64,000 nt of DNA, from contig UPYT01000018.1 in assembly GCA_900538475.1 (NCBI GenBank), forward strand, positions 9,082-73,081. The letters are read 5' to 3'. Positions 24,578-32,607 of the stretch are shown one piece after another. This stretch comes from an uncultured Clostridium sp. (lineage in GTDB: Bacteria; Bacillota; Clostridia; Lachnospirales; Lachnospiraceae). The notes under the pieces are model-generated. The model searched no databases, was not told where the DNA came from, and worked only from the letters and a program-made list of their open reading frames with translations. Within the stretch, counting starts at the first letter, position 1. Every line of letters begins with the position of its first letter. A program made the translations under genes and the position numbers.

Positions 24578-26476
24578 ATGCAGGCAGATATTAAATGGTT
24601 AGATAATCCGGAAGTGTTTCGTGTAAATCAGATAGGGGCTCATAGTGATCATAATTATTATCTGAATTATGAGGAGTTCAAGAGCGGTAAGAATAAACTG
24701 ATGCAATCATTAAATGGCGAATGGGATTTTAAATTCAGCATCAATGTTATGGAAAGACCGATGAATTTTTATCAGACAGATTATGATAGAAGTGGTTTTG
24801 ACAAGATTTTAGTTCCCGGTCACATTGAGCTTGCCGGTTATGATCAGATTCGGTATATCAATACGCTGTATCCTTGGGAGGGGAAAAGATACCTTAGAGG
24901 TGCACATAGCATAGATGGTGCTGGTGATGGAGCTGGAATGTTCAGCAAAGCAGAGTATAATCCGGTAGGCTCTTATGTAAAACACTTTGATCTTGATGAG
25001 AATCTGGTTGGTAAAAGAATCCATATTTGCTTTGAAGGTGTGGAAGAGGCAATGTATGTCTGGTTAAATGGGGAATTTATCGGATATGCAGAGGACAGTT
25101 TTACACCATCGGAGTTTGATTTGACCCCATATATTAAAGCAAAAAATAATGTGCTTGCGGTACAGGTTCACAAGATGAGCACAGCAGCTTTTTTAGAGGA
25201 TCAAGATTTCTTCCGCTTCTTTGGTATTTTTAGAAATGTGACATTGAAGGCGATTCCGGATGTTCATGTACAGGATATGTGGATTAAACCTACTTTGAAC
25301 GAGGATAATACAAGTGGTGCAATTAGAGTAGATGTAAAGATTTCTGCTGTAAAGGTAGGAGAAAAGAGTGCAAAATTTATACTTGCTGACAAGAGCGGAA
25401 ATAAACTTTTATGTAAAGATATCGCTTTAGAAGATACCGCAGGTATGGTACAAGGCTCTATGATGGCAGAAGTAGAAAAAGTAATTCCTTGGGATAATCG
25501 TAGCCCTTATCTTTATGAGGCATTTATTGAAGTTTATGAGAATGGACAGATTGCAGAGGTTGTATTTTACAGAGTTGGGTTTAGAAGACTTGAGATTATT
25601 GATAAGGTAATGTACTTAAATGGAAAGAGATTGATTCTGACAGGTGTGAACAGGCATGAGTGGAATGCGAAAACCGGACGGGTGATCGGAATGGACGAGA
25701 TGATTTCTGATATGAAATGTGTGAAACGGAATAATATCAATGCAGTGAGGACATGCCATTATCCGGATCAGATTCCTTGGTACTATATGTGTGACGAAGA
25801 AGGAATTTATTTAATGTCAGAAACAAATCTTGAAAGTCATGGCTCATTTCAAAAACTGGGAGCCATTGAGCCATCCTGTAATGTACCGGGTTCTATTCCG
25901 CAGTGGAAAGAAGCGGTTATTGACAGAGCAAGAAATAACTTTGAAACATTTAAAAATCATACATCGGTTTTATTCTGGTCTTTGGGAAATGAGTCATATG
26001 CCGGAGATAATATTGAGGCGATGAATCAATATTTTAAAGATAAGAAGGATGGAAGATTAGTTCACTATGAAAGTTCTTACTACAACAGGGCGTATGAAGA
26101 TACCATTTCTGATATAGAAAGCCGTATGTATGCAAAAACGGCTGATGTTGAAGAGTACCTGATTAACAGTGCTAAAAAACCGTATATCTTATGTGAGTTT
26201 ATGCATGATATGGGAAATTCTATGGGTGGTCTTGGTTCTTATATGGAGCTGATCGATAAATATGAAATGTATCAGGGTGGTTTTATCTGGGACTTCATTG
26301 ACCAGGCAATTTTAGTAAAAGATGAGGTTACAGGGAAAGAAGTACTAAGGTATGGCGGAGATTTTGATGACAGACCGGCAGACTATGAATTTTCAGGAAA
26401 CGGAATTCTATTTGCTGACAGAAAAGAAAAACCGGCAATGCAGGAAGTGAGGTATTACTATGGGTTGTACATTTAA
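24578..26476 (+). CDS. lacL: Beta-galactosidase large subunit (GH2)
   Basis: 632 residues behind AAGCGAGG. The GH2 order is visible: sugar-binding jelly-roll (GKRIHICFEGVEEAMYVWLN), Ig-like domain, then the TIM barrel with NRHEWNAKTGR and YLMSETNLESHG. The acid/base residue is Glu472 in WSLGNES and the nucleophile is Glu540 in YILCEFMHDMGNS. The protein ends at the barrel and lacks the C-terminal domain of the long LacZ type. The gene overlaps lacM by 17 bases, as in the heterodimeric LacLM enzymes of lactic acid bacteria. It hydrolyses lactose to galactose and glucose in the cytosol. Confidence 0.88.
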   Translation: MQADIKWLDNPEVFRVNQIGAHSDHNYYLNYEEFKSGKNKLMQSLNGEWDFKFSINVMERPMNFYQTDYDRSGFDKILVPGHIELAGYDQIRYINTLYPWEGKRYLRGAHSIDGAGDGAGMFSKAEYNPVGSYVKHFDLDENLVGKRIHICFEGVEEAMYVWLNGEFIGYAEDSFTPSEFDLTPYIKAKNNVLAVQVHKMSTAAFLEDQDFFRFFGIFRNVTLKAIPDVHVQDMWIKPTLNEDNTSGAIRVDVKISAVKVGEKSAKFILADKSGNKLLCKDIALEDTAGMVQGSMMAEVEKVIPWDNRSPYLYEAFIEVYENGQIAEVVFYRVGFRRLEIIDKVMYLNGKRLILTGVNRHEWNAKTGRVIGMDEMISDMKCVKRNNINAVRTCHYPDQIPWYYMCDEEGIYLMSETNLESHGSFQKLGAIEPSCNVPGSIPQWKEAVIDRARNNFETFKNHTSVLFWSLGNESYAGDNIEAMNQYFKDKKDGRLVHYESSYYNRAYEDTISDIESRMYAKTADVEEYLINSAKKPYILCEFMHDMGNSMGGLGSYMELIDKYEMYQGGFIWDFIDQAILVKDEVTGKEVLRYGGDFDDRPADYEFSGNGILFADRKEKPAMQEVRYYYGLYI

Positions 26477-27413
26477 AACATTGAGAGTAGTATATGGAGA
26501 TTTTACACTTGGTGTTCATGGGGAAGGATTTGATTACATTTTTTCTTATGCACAGGGTGGTCTGGAATCCCTTGTGAAAAATGGATATGAGTGGCTTTAT
26601 CGCTGTCCGAAACCGACTTTCTGGAGAGCAACCACGGATAATGATAGAGGCAGTAAGTTCCATATTAAGAGCGGAAGCTGGCTTGCAGCAGATATGTTTA
26701 TTGAATGTAAAGATGTTGAAGTAATTACCGATGGTAAATCTCAGGGAAAGCCCTGTGCTCCGGAAAACAACAAGTATGGCGGTGATGTATTTGCCGAGAA
26801 TGTAATTGTAAAATATGTATATGGAACGATAACAACACCTGCTACAACGGTTGAGGTGGTATATAGTGTGGATAACAAGGGAAAGATTGCTGTAAATGTT
26901 TCCTATAAAGGAGCAAAGGGCTTGCCGCAGCTTCCGGTATTTGGACTTCGTTTCATTATGCCAACACTTGCAGACAAATATACATATGAAGGACTTTCTG
27001 GAGAAACTTATCCGGATCGAATGGCGGGAGCTGAGAAGGGAATCTTTGAGATAGACGATATAAGCCTTACAAATTATCTTGTTCCGCAGGAATGTGGAAT
27101 GAGAATGGGTACAGAGTGGCTGGAGGTAACAAGGCATACAAGCCTTAATAACTGTAGAAAAGGAAATTCCAATCAGATTCTTAGAATAGAGAAGAAAGAC
27201 AAAGGGTTCGCATTTTCCTGTCTGCCTTATACAGCTAGTGAGATTGAAAATGCAACTCATCATGAAGAACTTCCGCCGGCAAGAAGAACTGTGCTTTGTA
27301 TTTATGGAGCGGTAAGAGGTGTAGGCGGAATTGACAGTTGGGGCAGTGATGTGGAAGAGGCTTATCATATTAGTGCAGAGGACGATATAAAATATTCTTT
27401 TGTGATTTGTTAA
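26460..27413 (+). CDS. lacM: Beta-galactosidase small subunit
   Basis: 317 residues starting inside the end of lacL (17-base overlap) and in a different frame, so translation is probably coupled. It matches the C-terminal beta-sandwich domain of LacZ: GFDYIFSYAQGGLESLVKNG, then PKPTFWRATTDNDRGSKFH, then LPQLPVFGLRFIMP near the middle. Together with LacL it is expected to form the active heterodimer. The combined length and gene overlap match LacLM, so the split is normal rather than a frameshift. Confidence 0.88.
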   Translation: MGCTFKTLRVVYGDFTLGVHGEGFDYIFSYAQGGLESLVKNGYEWLYRCPKPTFWRATTDNDRGSKFHIKSGSWLAADMFIECKDVEVITDGKSQGKPCAPENNKYGGDVFAENVIVKYVYGTITTPATTVEVVYSVDNKGKIAVNVSYKGAKGLPQLPVFGLRFIMPTLADKYTYEGLSGETYPDRMAGAEKGIFEIDDISLTNYLVPQECGMRMGTEWLEVTRHTSLNNCRKGNSNQILRIEKKDKGFAFSCLPYTASEIENATHHEELPPARRTVLCIYGAVRGVGGIDSWGSDVEEAYHISAEDDIKYSFVIC

Positions 27414-27441
27414 AAAAGAAATGCCTGCTTTAGCATCATAA

Positions 27442-27519
27442 CTACATTGGATGGTAGCATTTATAGTAGTCCTTATAGAAAAACATAACATATTTTAAGT
27501 AACTGATAAGTTTTTTCAT
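27442..27519 (-). CDS. 25-aa peptide gene beside the second AraC regulator
   Basis: On the minus strand, ATG at 27519 follows AAAAGGAGGTATATAACC and the frame ends at TAG (27442-27444). The product starts MKKLISYLKYVMFFYKDYY and ends with HPM. It lies divergent to the AraC gene at 27624 and convergent to lacM. It resembles the 28-aa peptide at 21844-21930 in the pattern K-[VL]-I-x-[FY]-[IL]-x(2)-V-[LM]-x-F-Y-[EK], with an HP near the end. The strong ribosome site argues it is translated. Confidence 0.45.
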   Translation of the reverse strand: MKKLISYLKYVMFFYKDYYKCYHPM

Positions 27520-27623
27520 GGTTATATACCTCCTTTTCTGTTTCCATTATATATAAGAGTGAATTGGAATTCGTGTCATAATAGAATAATATGTGGACAA
27601 AAATTGCAACAGGAGTGATTTGA

Positions 27624-28439
27624 TTGATATTAACATACGAAAATAGAAATACGGAAATATCATATGAACGCAAGAAATCTATCCATGTTCCACCACACTT
27701 ACATGATGCAATAGAAATGGTTTTTGTGACAGAGGGAAGTGTTGAACTAGGAGTTGGAAAGGAATTATATCATTTGGAAAAGGGAGATTTTGGAATTGTT
27801 TTTCCAAATGTAATTCATCATTATCAGGTATTTGGAAGTGGAAGAAACAGAGCAATCTATTTGTTCGCAAACCCTACATTTTTTTCATCCTATATTGAAG
27901 AATTGCAGAGCAACTGTCCGAGAATCCCGATTATAAAAAAAGATAATATTTCTCCTGATATAGAATATGTTATCAATCAACTGATCAAACAAGAAAAATA
28001 TAATGGGAGATTGGAAAAGGCATATATGCAAGTGATTTTGGCTCATGTCTTTACAGATATGGAAATTATTCCAAGGGAATCTTCCGGAAAAGATGATGTT
28101 ATTTATAATGCTGTCGAATATGTTGCAAAGAACTTTAGGGATGAGATTACATTAGAAAAAATGGCTTACGAGTTGTGTGTGAGCAAATATGTATTATCCA
28201 GAATGTTTGCAAAGACATTTCACTGTAATTTTAGTAAATATGTCAATGGCATCCGTTTGAATTATGCTCAAGCTTTGTTACAGGATTCAAAGGAATCTAT
28301 TATAAATATTGCATTGGATTGCGGTTTTGAAAGCCAAAGAACTTTTAATAGAGTATTCAGGGAACGATATAAAATGACTCCGAGAGAGTTCCGCAATAGG
28401 GCAATGAAGTTACGTGCTGGAGAAGATGGATATGATTGA
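27624..28439 (+). CDS. AraC-family transcriptional regulator with cupin sensor
   Basis: 271 residues starting at TTG 27624 behind AGGAG. The N-terminal half is a cupin domain (VPPHLHDAIEMVFVTEGSVE, then HLEKGDFGIVFPNVIHHYQV). The C-terminal half carries two AraC helix-turn-helix motifs (ITLEKMAYELCVSKYVLSRM, IINIALDCGFESQRTFNRVF). It follows lacM and precedes mgsA on the same strand. It probably controls a sugar-related target, but its operator and ligand cannot be read from the sequence. Confidence 0.83.
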   Translation: MILTYENRNTEISYERKKSIHVPPHLHDAIEMVFVTEGSVELGVGKELYHLEKGDFGIVFPNVIHHYQVFGSGRNRAIYLFANPTFFSSYIEELQSNCPRIPIIKKDNISPDIEYVINQLIKQEKYNGRLEKAYMQVILAHVFTDMEIIPRESSGKDDVIYNAVEYVAKNFRDEITLEKMAYELCVSKYVLSRMFAKTFHCNFSKYVNGIRLNYAQALLQDSKESIINIALDCGFESQRTFNRVFRERYKMTPREFRNRAMKLRAGEDGYD

Positions 28440-28501
28440 TATACAATAAAATTTTTGAATTTGTATCGTAGGAGTTGCCAATAGGAAAGGAGAGAAGAAA
28501 A

Positions 28502-28978
28502 ATGATTGAACTTTTAAAAATGACTATAAATAAACAAAAAAGTATTGCACTCATAGCTCATGATGGAAAAAAGCAAGATATGATTCGCTGGTGTCACAAT
28601 AATAAAGAAACTTTAAAGAAACATCGTTTGTCTGGTACTGGAACTACTGCGAGAATGATTACAGATCAGGTAGGGTTGAGTGTAAAAGGCTATAACAGTG
28701 GTCCGTTAGGCGGGGATCAACAGATCGGTGCTAAAATTGTTGAGGGAAGTATTGATATAGTCATTTTCTTTTCTGATCCTTTGGCTGCACAGCCACATGA
28801 TCCGGATGTAAAGGCTCTTTTACGAATAGCACAGGTATATGATATTCCGATTGCCAATAATATTGCAACGGCTGATTTCTTAATCCATTCCGCTCTCATG
28901 GATGAGGAGTATGTTCATCAAGTAGAGAATTTTAAGAAAACAGTTGAGAATAGAGCGGAGGCATTAGGGAAAAACTGA
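28502..28978 (+). CDS. mgsA: Methylglyoxal synthase
   Basis: 158 residues from ATG 28502 behind AAAGGAGAG. Family motifs are present: ALIAHDGKKQDMI, HRLSGTGTTARMI, the catalytic-loop segment SGPLGGDQQIGAKIVEGSID, and FFSDPLAAQPHDPDVKALLR. The enzyme converts dihydroxyacetone phosphate to methylglyoxal and phosphate, a bypass used when sugar-phosphates accumulate. Its place after the lactose genes fits relief of overflow from galactose or glucose catabolism, which is inferred. Confidence 0.92.
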   Translation: MIELLKMTINKQKSIALIAHDGKKQDMIRWCHNNKETLKKHRLSGTGTTARMITDQVGLSVKGYNSGPLGGDQQIGAKIVEGSIDIVIFFSDPLAAQPHDPDVKALLRIAQVYDIPIANNIATADFLIHSALMDEEYVHQVENFKKTVENRAEALGKN

Positions 28979-29063
28979 TTCATTCAAGCAATTTTTGACA
29001 AAAATACAGTAAAATATATGTGTCAAATGAAAGGCTGGATAACTATGAATCAAGTGTCCTTTA

Positions 29064-29249
29064 TTGAAGTGGAATACTCCAAATGAAATCTTCACAGTTA
29101 CTATTGTTGCGTCATTCCTATTGATTTTTCTATTTCAAGGTAGTATCGGAGATTTTAGCCTTTCAGATAATGTTACTTTTAATTTGATTAGTGCTGCTAC
29201 GATTAGTACTTTTTATCTCTTTGACATTGAAACGAAAGATTTAATGTAA
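29064..29249 (+). CDS. Possible 61-aa membrane protein (doubtful)
   Basis: Open frame from TTG 29064 with one clear hydrophobic segment (TVTIVASFLLIFLFQGS) and a second weaker one. No good ribosome site precedes it. A 13-codon frame from ATG 29045 with an AAAGG site overlaps in another register, so the gene may be frameshifted or a remnant. Family not recognised. Confidence 0.25.
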   Translation: MKWNTPNEIFTVTIVASFLLIFLFQGSIGDFSLSDNVTFNLISAATISTFYLFDIETKDLM

Positions 29250-29298
29250 GAGATAATGTGAAGTGAGGAAAATATAAACAATAGGAAAGGTGTAAGTG

Positions 29299-29478
29299 AT
29301 GGTGATGGAAAATCGAAAATGGATTAGTTGTCCGATTTGTGGAAATAAAACAAGACTTAAAATACGACAAGATACGATTTTAAAGAACTTTCCACTTTAT
29401 TGTCCAAAATGCAAATTGGAAGGTTTGATAGAAGTGGAAGAATTAAATGTAAAAGTCATCAAAGAGCCAGACGCATAG
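29299..29478 (+). CDS. Cysteine-rich KTR-type zinc-ribbon protein
   Basis: About 59 residues; starts at ATG 29299 (or GTG 29296) behind GGAAAGG. Two CxxC pairs, CPICGNKTRLKIR and LYCPKCKLEG, with the KTR triplet that names the family. Proteins of this family are common in mobile elements of gut Firmicutes, for instance next to tetracycline-resistance genes. Function unknown, probably zinc- and nucleic-acid-binding. A clean terminator follows. Confidence 0.8.
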   Translation: MVMENRKWISCPICGNKTRLKIRQDTILKNFPLYCPKCKLEGLIEVEELNVKVIKEPDA

Positions 29479-29485
29479 ACGCAGA

Positions 29486-29526
29486 GCCGATGAATTTGTG
29501 GTAAATCACAGTTCATCGGCTTTTTT
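29486..29526 (+). terminator. Intrinsic terminator after the KTR gene
   Basis: GCCGATGAA (29486-29494) and TTCATCGGC (29512-29520) followed by six T. Confidence 0.85.
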
Positions 29527-29559
29527 AAATAGAAAATCAATAAAATCATAAGGAGTTAG

Positions 29560-29724
29560 TTGTTCTCTTGTAGCGAAGAATGGTCTTGGATTACAGAGGA
29601 TAACGGACAGAAATACTGCTACTATTTCAATCCGGTATCAGATGGAACAAGAGGAAAGTTATATGTGAATATGACAACTCCTGACGGATACCATGTGGAT
29701 GAACTGGGACGTTGGGTTCCGTGA
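29560..29724 (+). pseudogene. Remnant of a choline-binding-type cell-wall protein
   Basis: Without a start codon, the frame after a TAG at 29557 reads SWITEDNGQKYCYYFNPVSD, then TTPDGYHVDELGRWVP and a stop. This is the C-terminal repeat of cell-wall-binding proteins and is similar to the end of the carboxypeptidase at 35148 (TTPDGYRVNEYGIWD). The rest of the gene is absent, so this marks a junction between the AT-rich accessory block and the core. Confidence 0.65.
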
Positions 29725-29813
29725 TTAAAATGGAATTTCGGAGCGAATCAGTAAAACGAGAAAGGATTTCCTGATAAAGGGCAGTCCATATGAAAAAAGT
29801 AATTTGATTGTCG

Positions 29814-29854
29814 CAGAGGGGCATGACTGAAAGGTTATGCTCCTCTGTCTTTTA
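29814..29854 (+). terminator. Intrinsic terminator upstream of bioY region
   Basis: CAGAGGGGCAT (29814-29824) and ATGCTCCTCTG (29837-29847), one G-U pair, then TCTTTT. It probably belonged to the lost cell-wall protein gene. From here to the bioY promoter I see no gene. Confidence 0.65.
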
Positions 29855-30009
29855 ACTGCTGATTTCCAGTGAGTGATATTTTGCAGAGCGACGGTTCTGA
29901 TGAGGATCCAGATTTATAAAAAAGAAGTAAATGGTCATTGAGAATCCTTTATATGAGGGGGAAAAGCCTAAATCTGTAAATAAAGATAATATTTCCTGCG
30001 AAAAATGAG

Positions 30010-30038
30010 TTGTGAAAACGAAAAAATAATAGTACAAT
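30010..30038 (+). promoter_or_regulatory. bioY promoter
   Basis: TTGTGA (30010-30015), 17-base spacer, TACAAT (30033-30038), 46 bases before the bioY start. No BirA-type palindrome is evident. Confidence 0.55.
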
Positions 30039-30083
30039 GAATGTCAGCTTTAGAGATGCGAAACACATGAAAAGGAGATTTGG

Positions 30084-30674
30084 ATGGAGCAGGAGATAAT
30101 AAGAACACGAGACAGGGGGATGGGGCGTGAACTGGCGATTTCCGGGCTATTTGCTGCTTTGATTGCAGCGGGGGCCTTTATTAAGATCACAATACCGGTA
30201 CAGCCGTTTCCTATGCATTTTACTCTGCAGTGGTTCTTTGTACTGATGGCAGGTTTTTTGCTGGGCTCCAGAGTAGCGGCAGCCAGTGTAGGAACTTATC
30301 TTTTGATCGGTTTGTTAGGGGTTCCTGTTTTTGCTGCAGGAGGCGGGCCGGCGTATCTGCTTCGTCCCACCTTTGGTTTTTTGCTTGGTTTTCTCCTGGC
30401 AGCCTGGGTCATAGGAAAGATTTGTGAATGGATGAAGCCGGTGAAAATGACCCGGATGATGATTCCTGCAGCAGCAGGTTTGGCTGTGTATTATGGAGCC
30501 GGGATTCTGTATTTTTATTTTATCAGCAATTATGTGATTTCTATGCCTATAGGCTGGAAAGCTGTTTTGATTAATTGCTGTCTGCTTACAATCGGAGAGG
30601 ATTTTGTGCTTTGCATCCTTGCAGCGGCCACTGCTATGAAAATGCGTCCGGCTGTGCTTCGGATGATGGACTAG
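30084..30674 (+). CDS. bioY: Biotin ECF transporter substrate-binding component BioY
   Basis: 196 residues behind AAAAGGAGAT with about six membrane segments. Family motifs: FIKITIPVQPFPMHFTLQWF, then AGFLLGSRVAAASVGTYLLI, and GGPAYLLRPTFGFLLGFLLA. BioY is the S-component that captures biotin and works with a shared ECF ATPase module, which is not in this window. No biotin synthesis genes are nearby, so the organism may rely on uptake. It converges with the Crp-type gene, and its terminator lies within that gene. Confidence 0.9.
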   Translation: MEQEIIRTRDRGMGRELAISGLFAALIAAGAFIKITIPVQPFPMHFTLQWFFVLMAGFLLGSRVAAASVGTYLLIGLLGVPVFAAGGGPAYLLRPTFGFLLGFLLAAWVIGKICEWMKPVKMTRMMIPAAAGLAVYYGAGILYFYFISNYVISMPIGWKAVLINCCLLTIGEDFVLCILAAATAMKMRPAVLRMMD

Positions 30675-31341
30675 AGGCTATGCATTCAGCTGCAGTGCCT
30701 CTAATTTTTTTTCGATCAAGAAGAACAATGGTTCCGCGGGAAAGGCGAACCATTCCTTCACTCTGGAAGTAGCGAAGCATCCGGGTAATAACTTCACGGT
30801 GGGAACCCAGGTGGTTGGCAATGATCTCATGAGTAATTTTCAGCTCATTAGAGTATTCGATGGCAGATTCTTCCAGAAGAAAAGCGGCTACGCGTTTATC
30901 CAGGCTTTTCCAGAGGATCTGCTCGATGAGCCACATGACGTCAGAAAAGCGAGTAGCCATAAGCTCGTTGGTATAGTTTGCCACAGGCGCAGATTCTTCC
31001 ATAATGCTTTTATATATTTCTGCAGGAATGACCCAGAGCTCTGTATCTTTTTCCGCTTCAATGGTGATCTCAAACTGAATAGAGCGCATGATGCAGGAGG
31101 CAGAGAAGAGACACATATCTCGTTCAAACAGACGGTAAATGGTGATCTCCCGTCCTTCGTCGGACAGAATGTATGCCCGAAGAAGACCGGACTTTATGAG
31201 AAGCAGACCTGTGCAGTCCATACTGCCATTGTGGATGATGGTGCCTTTTTCTGCTTTTCGTGAAATCAGGCTTCCCAGTATTCGATTTTGCTGCAGAGCA
31301 GTCAGCTTGTTCCATATGGGAAAGTAGTCTTGAAAATCCAT
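30634..31341 (-). CDS. Crp/Fnr-family transcriptional regulator
   Basis: 235 residues. The N-terminal half is a cyclic-nucleotide-type beta barrel (KAEKGTIIHNGSMDCTGLLL, REITIYRLFERDMCLFSASC). A dimerisation helix and a winged helix follow (ITHEIIANHLGSHREVITRM). Cysteines occur in the sensor domain but not in a clear Fnr iron-sulfur pattern. It is divergent to the desulfoferrodoxin gene, which it may regulate in response to oxidative stress; that link is inferred from position. The 3' end overlaps bioY by 41 bases. Confidence 0.85.
   Translation of the reverse strand: MDFQDYFPIWNKLTALQQNRILGSLISRKAEKGTIIHNGSMDCTGLLLIKSGLLRAYILSDEGREITIYRLFERDMCLFSASCIMRSIQFEITIEAEKDTELWVIPAEIYKSIMEESAPVANYTNELMATRFSDVMWLIEQILWKSLDKRVAAFLLEESAIEYSNELKITHEIIANHLGSHREVITRMLRYFQSEGMVRLSRGTIVLLDRKKIRGTAAECIASSPSSEAQPDAFS
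30672..30712 (+). terminator. bioY terminator inside the Crp-type coding region
   Basis: TAGAGGC (30672-30678) and GCCTCTA (30697-30703) with an inner TGCA/TGCA pairing, followed by a run of T. The bioY stop codon is part of the stem. Confidence 0.75.
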
Positions 31342-31416
31342 GTTCCCCTCCTAACTGTTTTACATAATAGTTTTTATTTAGTATAGGTTATTTGTATCAA
31401 TGCGTCAATTCCATTC

Positions 31417-31445
31417 TTGACAGATTCCTATATGAAAAGTATACT
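31417..31445 (+). promoter_or_regulatory. Desulfoferrodoxin promoter
   Basis: TTGACA (31417-31422), a 17-base spacer and TATACT (31440-31445), about 105 bases before the start codon. Confidence 0.65.
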
Positions 31446-31551
31446 GGAAATAGAAAGTAAAAAAAATATTTGCACGGAAATACGCAGGATATATCTGATT
31501 TTTCTGAAAATTGAAAAGATATGCTGCGAATGAGGACGAAAGGAGAAGGTT

Positions 31552-31929
31552 ATGAAGACTAAGTTTTATATTTGTCGCCGCTGTGGAAACCTGGTTGGCA
31601 TGGTTCATGATTCAGGCGTTCCTATGATTTGCTGTGGCGAGAAGATGGAAGCCCTGGTTCCTAACACAGTTGAAGCCAGCGGCGAGAAGCATCTGCCAGT
31701 GGCTGTTATGGATGGAAATGTGCTTCGTGTTCATGTGGGAAGTGTGGATCATCCAATGCTTCCGGAACACTTTATTGAGTGGGTTTATGTACAGACAGAT
31801 CAGGGCGGCCAGAGAAAGGCCTTAAAGCCCGGTGATGCGCCTGAGGTTTCTTTCTGTCTGGGTGATGATAAGGCAGCTGCAGTTTATGCGTACTGCAATC
31901 TTCATGGTCTCTGGATGACTGAGTTATGA
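31552..31929 (+). CDS. dfx: Desulfoferrodoxin (superoxide reductase)
   Basis: 125 residues behind AAAGGAGAAGG. The N-terminal desulforedoxin domain has YICRRCGNLVG and the MICCGEKM pair, four Cys for centre I. The C-terminal centre II domain has EKHLPVA, VGSVDHPMLPEHFIEWV and AYCNLHGLW, supplying the His and Cys ligands of the superoxide-reducing iron. It reduces superoxide to hydrogen peroxide without making oxygen, as is typical in anaerobes. Rubrerythrin at 37878 would handle the peroxide. Confidence 0.92.
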   Translation: MKTKFYICRRCGNLVGMVHDSGVPMICCGEKMEALVPNTVEASGEKHLPVAVMDGNVLRVHVGSVDHPMLPEHFIEWVYVQTDQGGQRKALKPGDAPEVSFCLGDDKAAAVYAYCNLHGLWMTEL

Positions 31930-32002
31930 TGATTGATGCCGGATGCCTGTCTGATGGCATTCAGCAGTAAAAGGATAAAGTGAGGGTTTTATTCTGTAGG
32001 GG

Positions 32003-32050
32003 AAATCCGGAAAGAATCTTGTAATTTGTTGATTCTTTCCGGATTTTTTT
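32003..32050 (+). terminator. Intrinsic terminator
   Basis: 16-base perfect arms (AAATCCGGAAAGAATC and complement at 32031-32046) with a 12-base loop and a T-run. Ends the desulfoferrodoxin transcript. Confidence 0.85.
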
Positions 32051-32197
32051 GTGCATTTTTCTGTCTGCAGCGGGGCGCTTTTCCCTATGGTGATATTGTC
32101 ACAGAAAGAGAAGGATTTTTTCGCTATACTTTATCCATAAAGAAACAGGGAATGCAGAAATAAAATTTTAGCGTACCCGGGAAGGAGAATTTATTTG

Positions 32198-32537
32198 ATG
32201 CAGTATACCATTGCATTTTTAGAAGGAATGATTACGTTTATTTCCCCCTGCCTGCTGCCGATGCTTCCTATTTATCTTTCTTATTTTGCAGGCGGTGGAG
32301 AGAGGACTACTGGAAAAACAATAACGGGTGCGCTGGGGTTTGTAACGGGATTTACTGTGGTGTTTGTAACGCTTGGAGGGCTGGCCGGTACGTACCATAG
32401 GAAGTTTTTTGAGACAGTATCAGACAGCGGTTCAGATTGTTTCCGGTCTTGTGGTAATTGTTTTCGGATTGAATTTTCTTGGAGTATTCCGGTTGAATCT
32501 GTTTCATGGAAGCCGTCATTCTGTTGATACCTTTTAA
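32198..32537 (+). pseudogene. Frameshifted, truncated ccdA-type cytochrome c biogenesis / thiol transporter gene
   Basis: From ATG 32198 behind GGAAGGAG the frame encodes MQYTIAFLEGMITFISPCLL and PMLPIYLSYFAGG, the N-terminus of CcdA/DsbD-type membrane proteins. Near 32,395-32,405 the sense passes to another frame, which continues QYQTAVQIVSGLVVIVFGLN, then FLGVFRLNLFHGSRHS, up to TAA 32535-32537. The rest of the usual six-helix protein is missing. The gene therefore carries a frameshift and a 3' truncation. A dispersed hairpin repeat lies just downstream. Confidence 0.8.
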
Positions 32538-32560
32538 GATTTTTGCACTCACAAAACGAG

Positions 32561-32604
32561 GGGCGTTACGCAATTATTATTAATTTGATAATTTTGCAAC
32601 GCCC
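32561..32604. repeat. Imperfect inverted repeat after the ccdA remnant
   Basis: GGGCGTTACGCAA near 32561 and TTGCAACGCCC at about 32594-32604 pair with a small bulge around an AT-rich loop, followed by ATTTTTA. It may act as a terminator. Confidence 0.5.
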
Positions 32605-32607
32605 ATT

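Noticed and set aside
24578..27413. Apparent frameshift splitting a LacZ-type beta-galactosidase
   Set aside because: The sizes (632 and 317 aa), the 17-base overlap and the domain split match the natural LacL/LacM heterodimer, so the two genes are intact.
26328..27491. Long open frame of 387 codons on the minus strand opposite lacM
   Set aside because: It has no ribosome site and reads as a composition shadow (Cys, Ser and Arg-rich), while the + strand carries clear lacM motifs.
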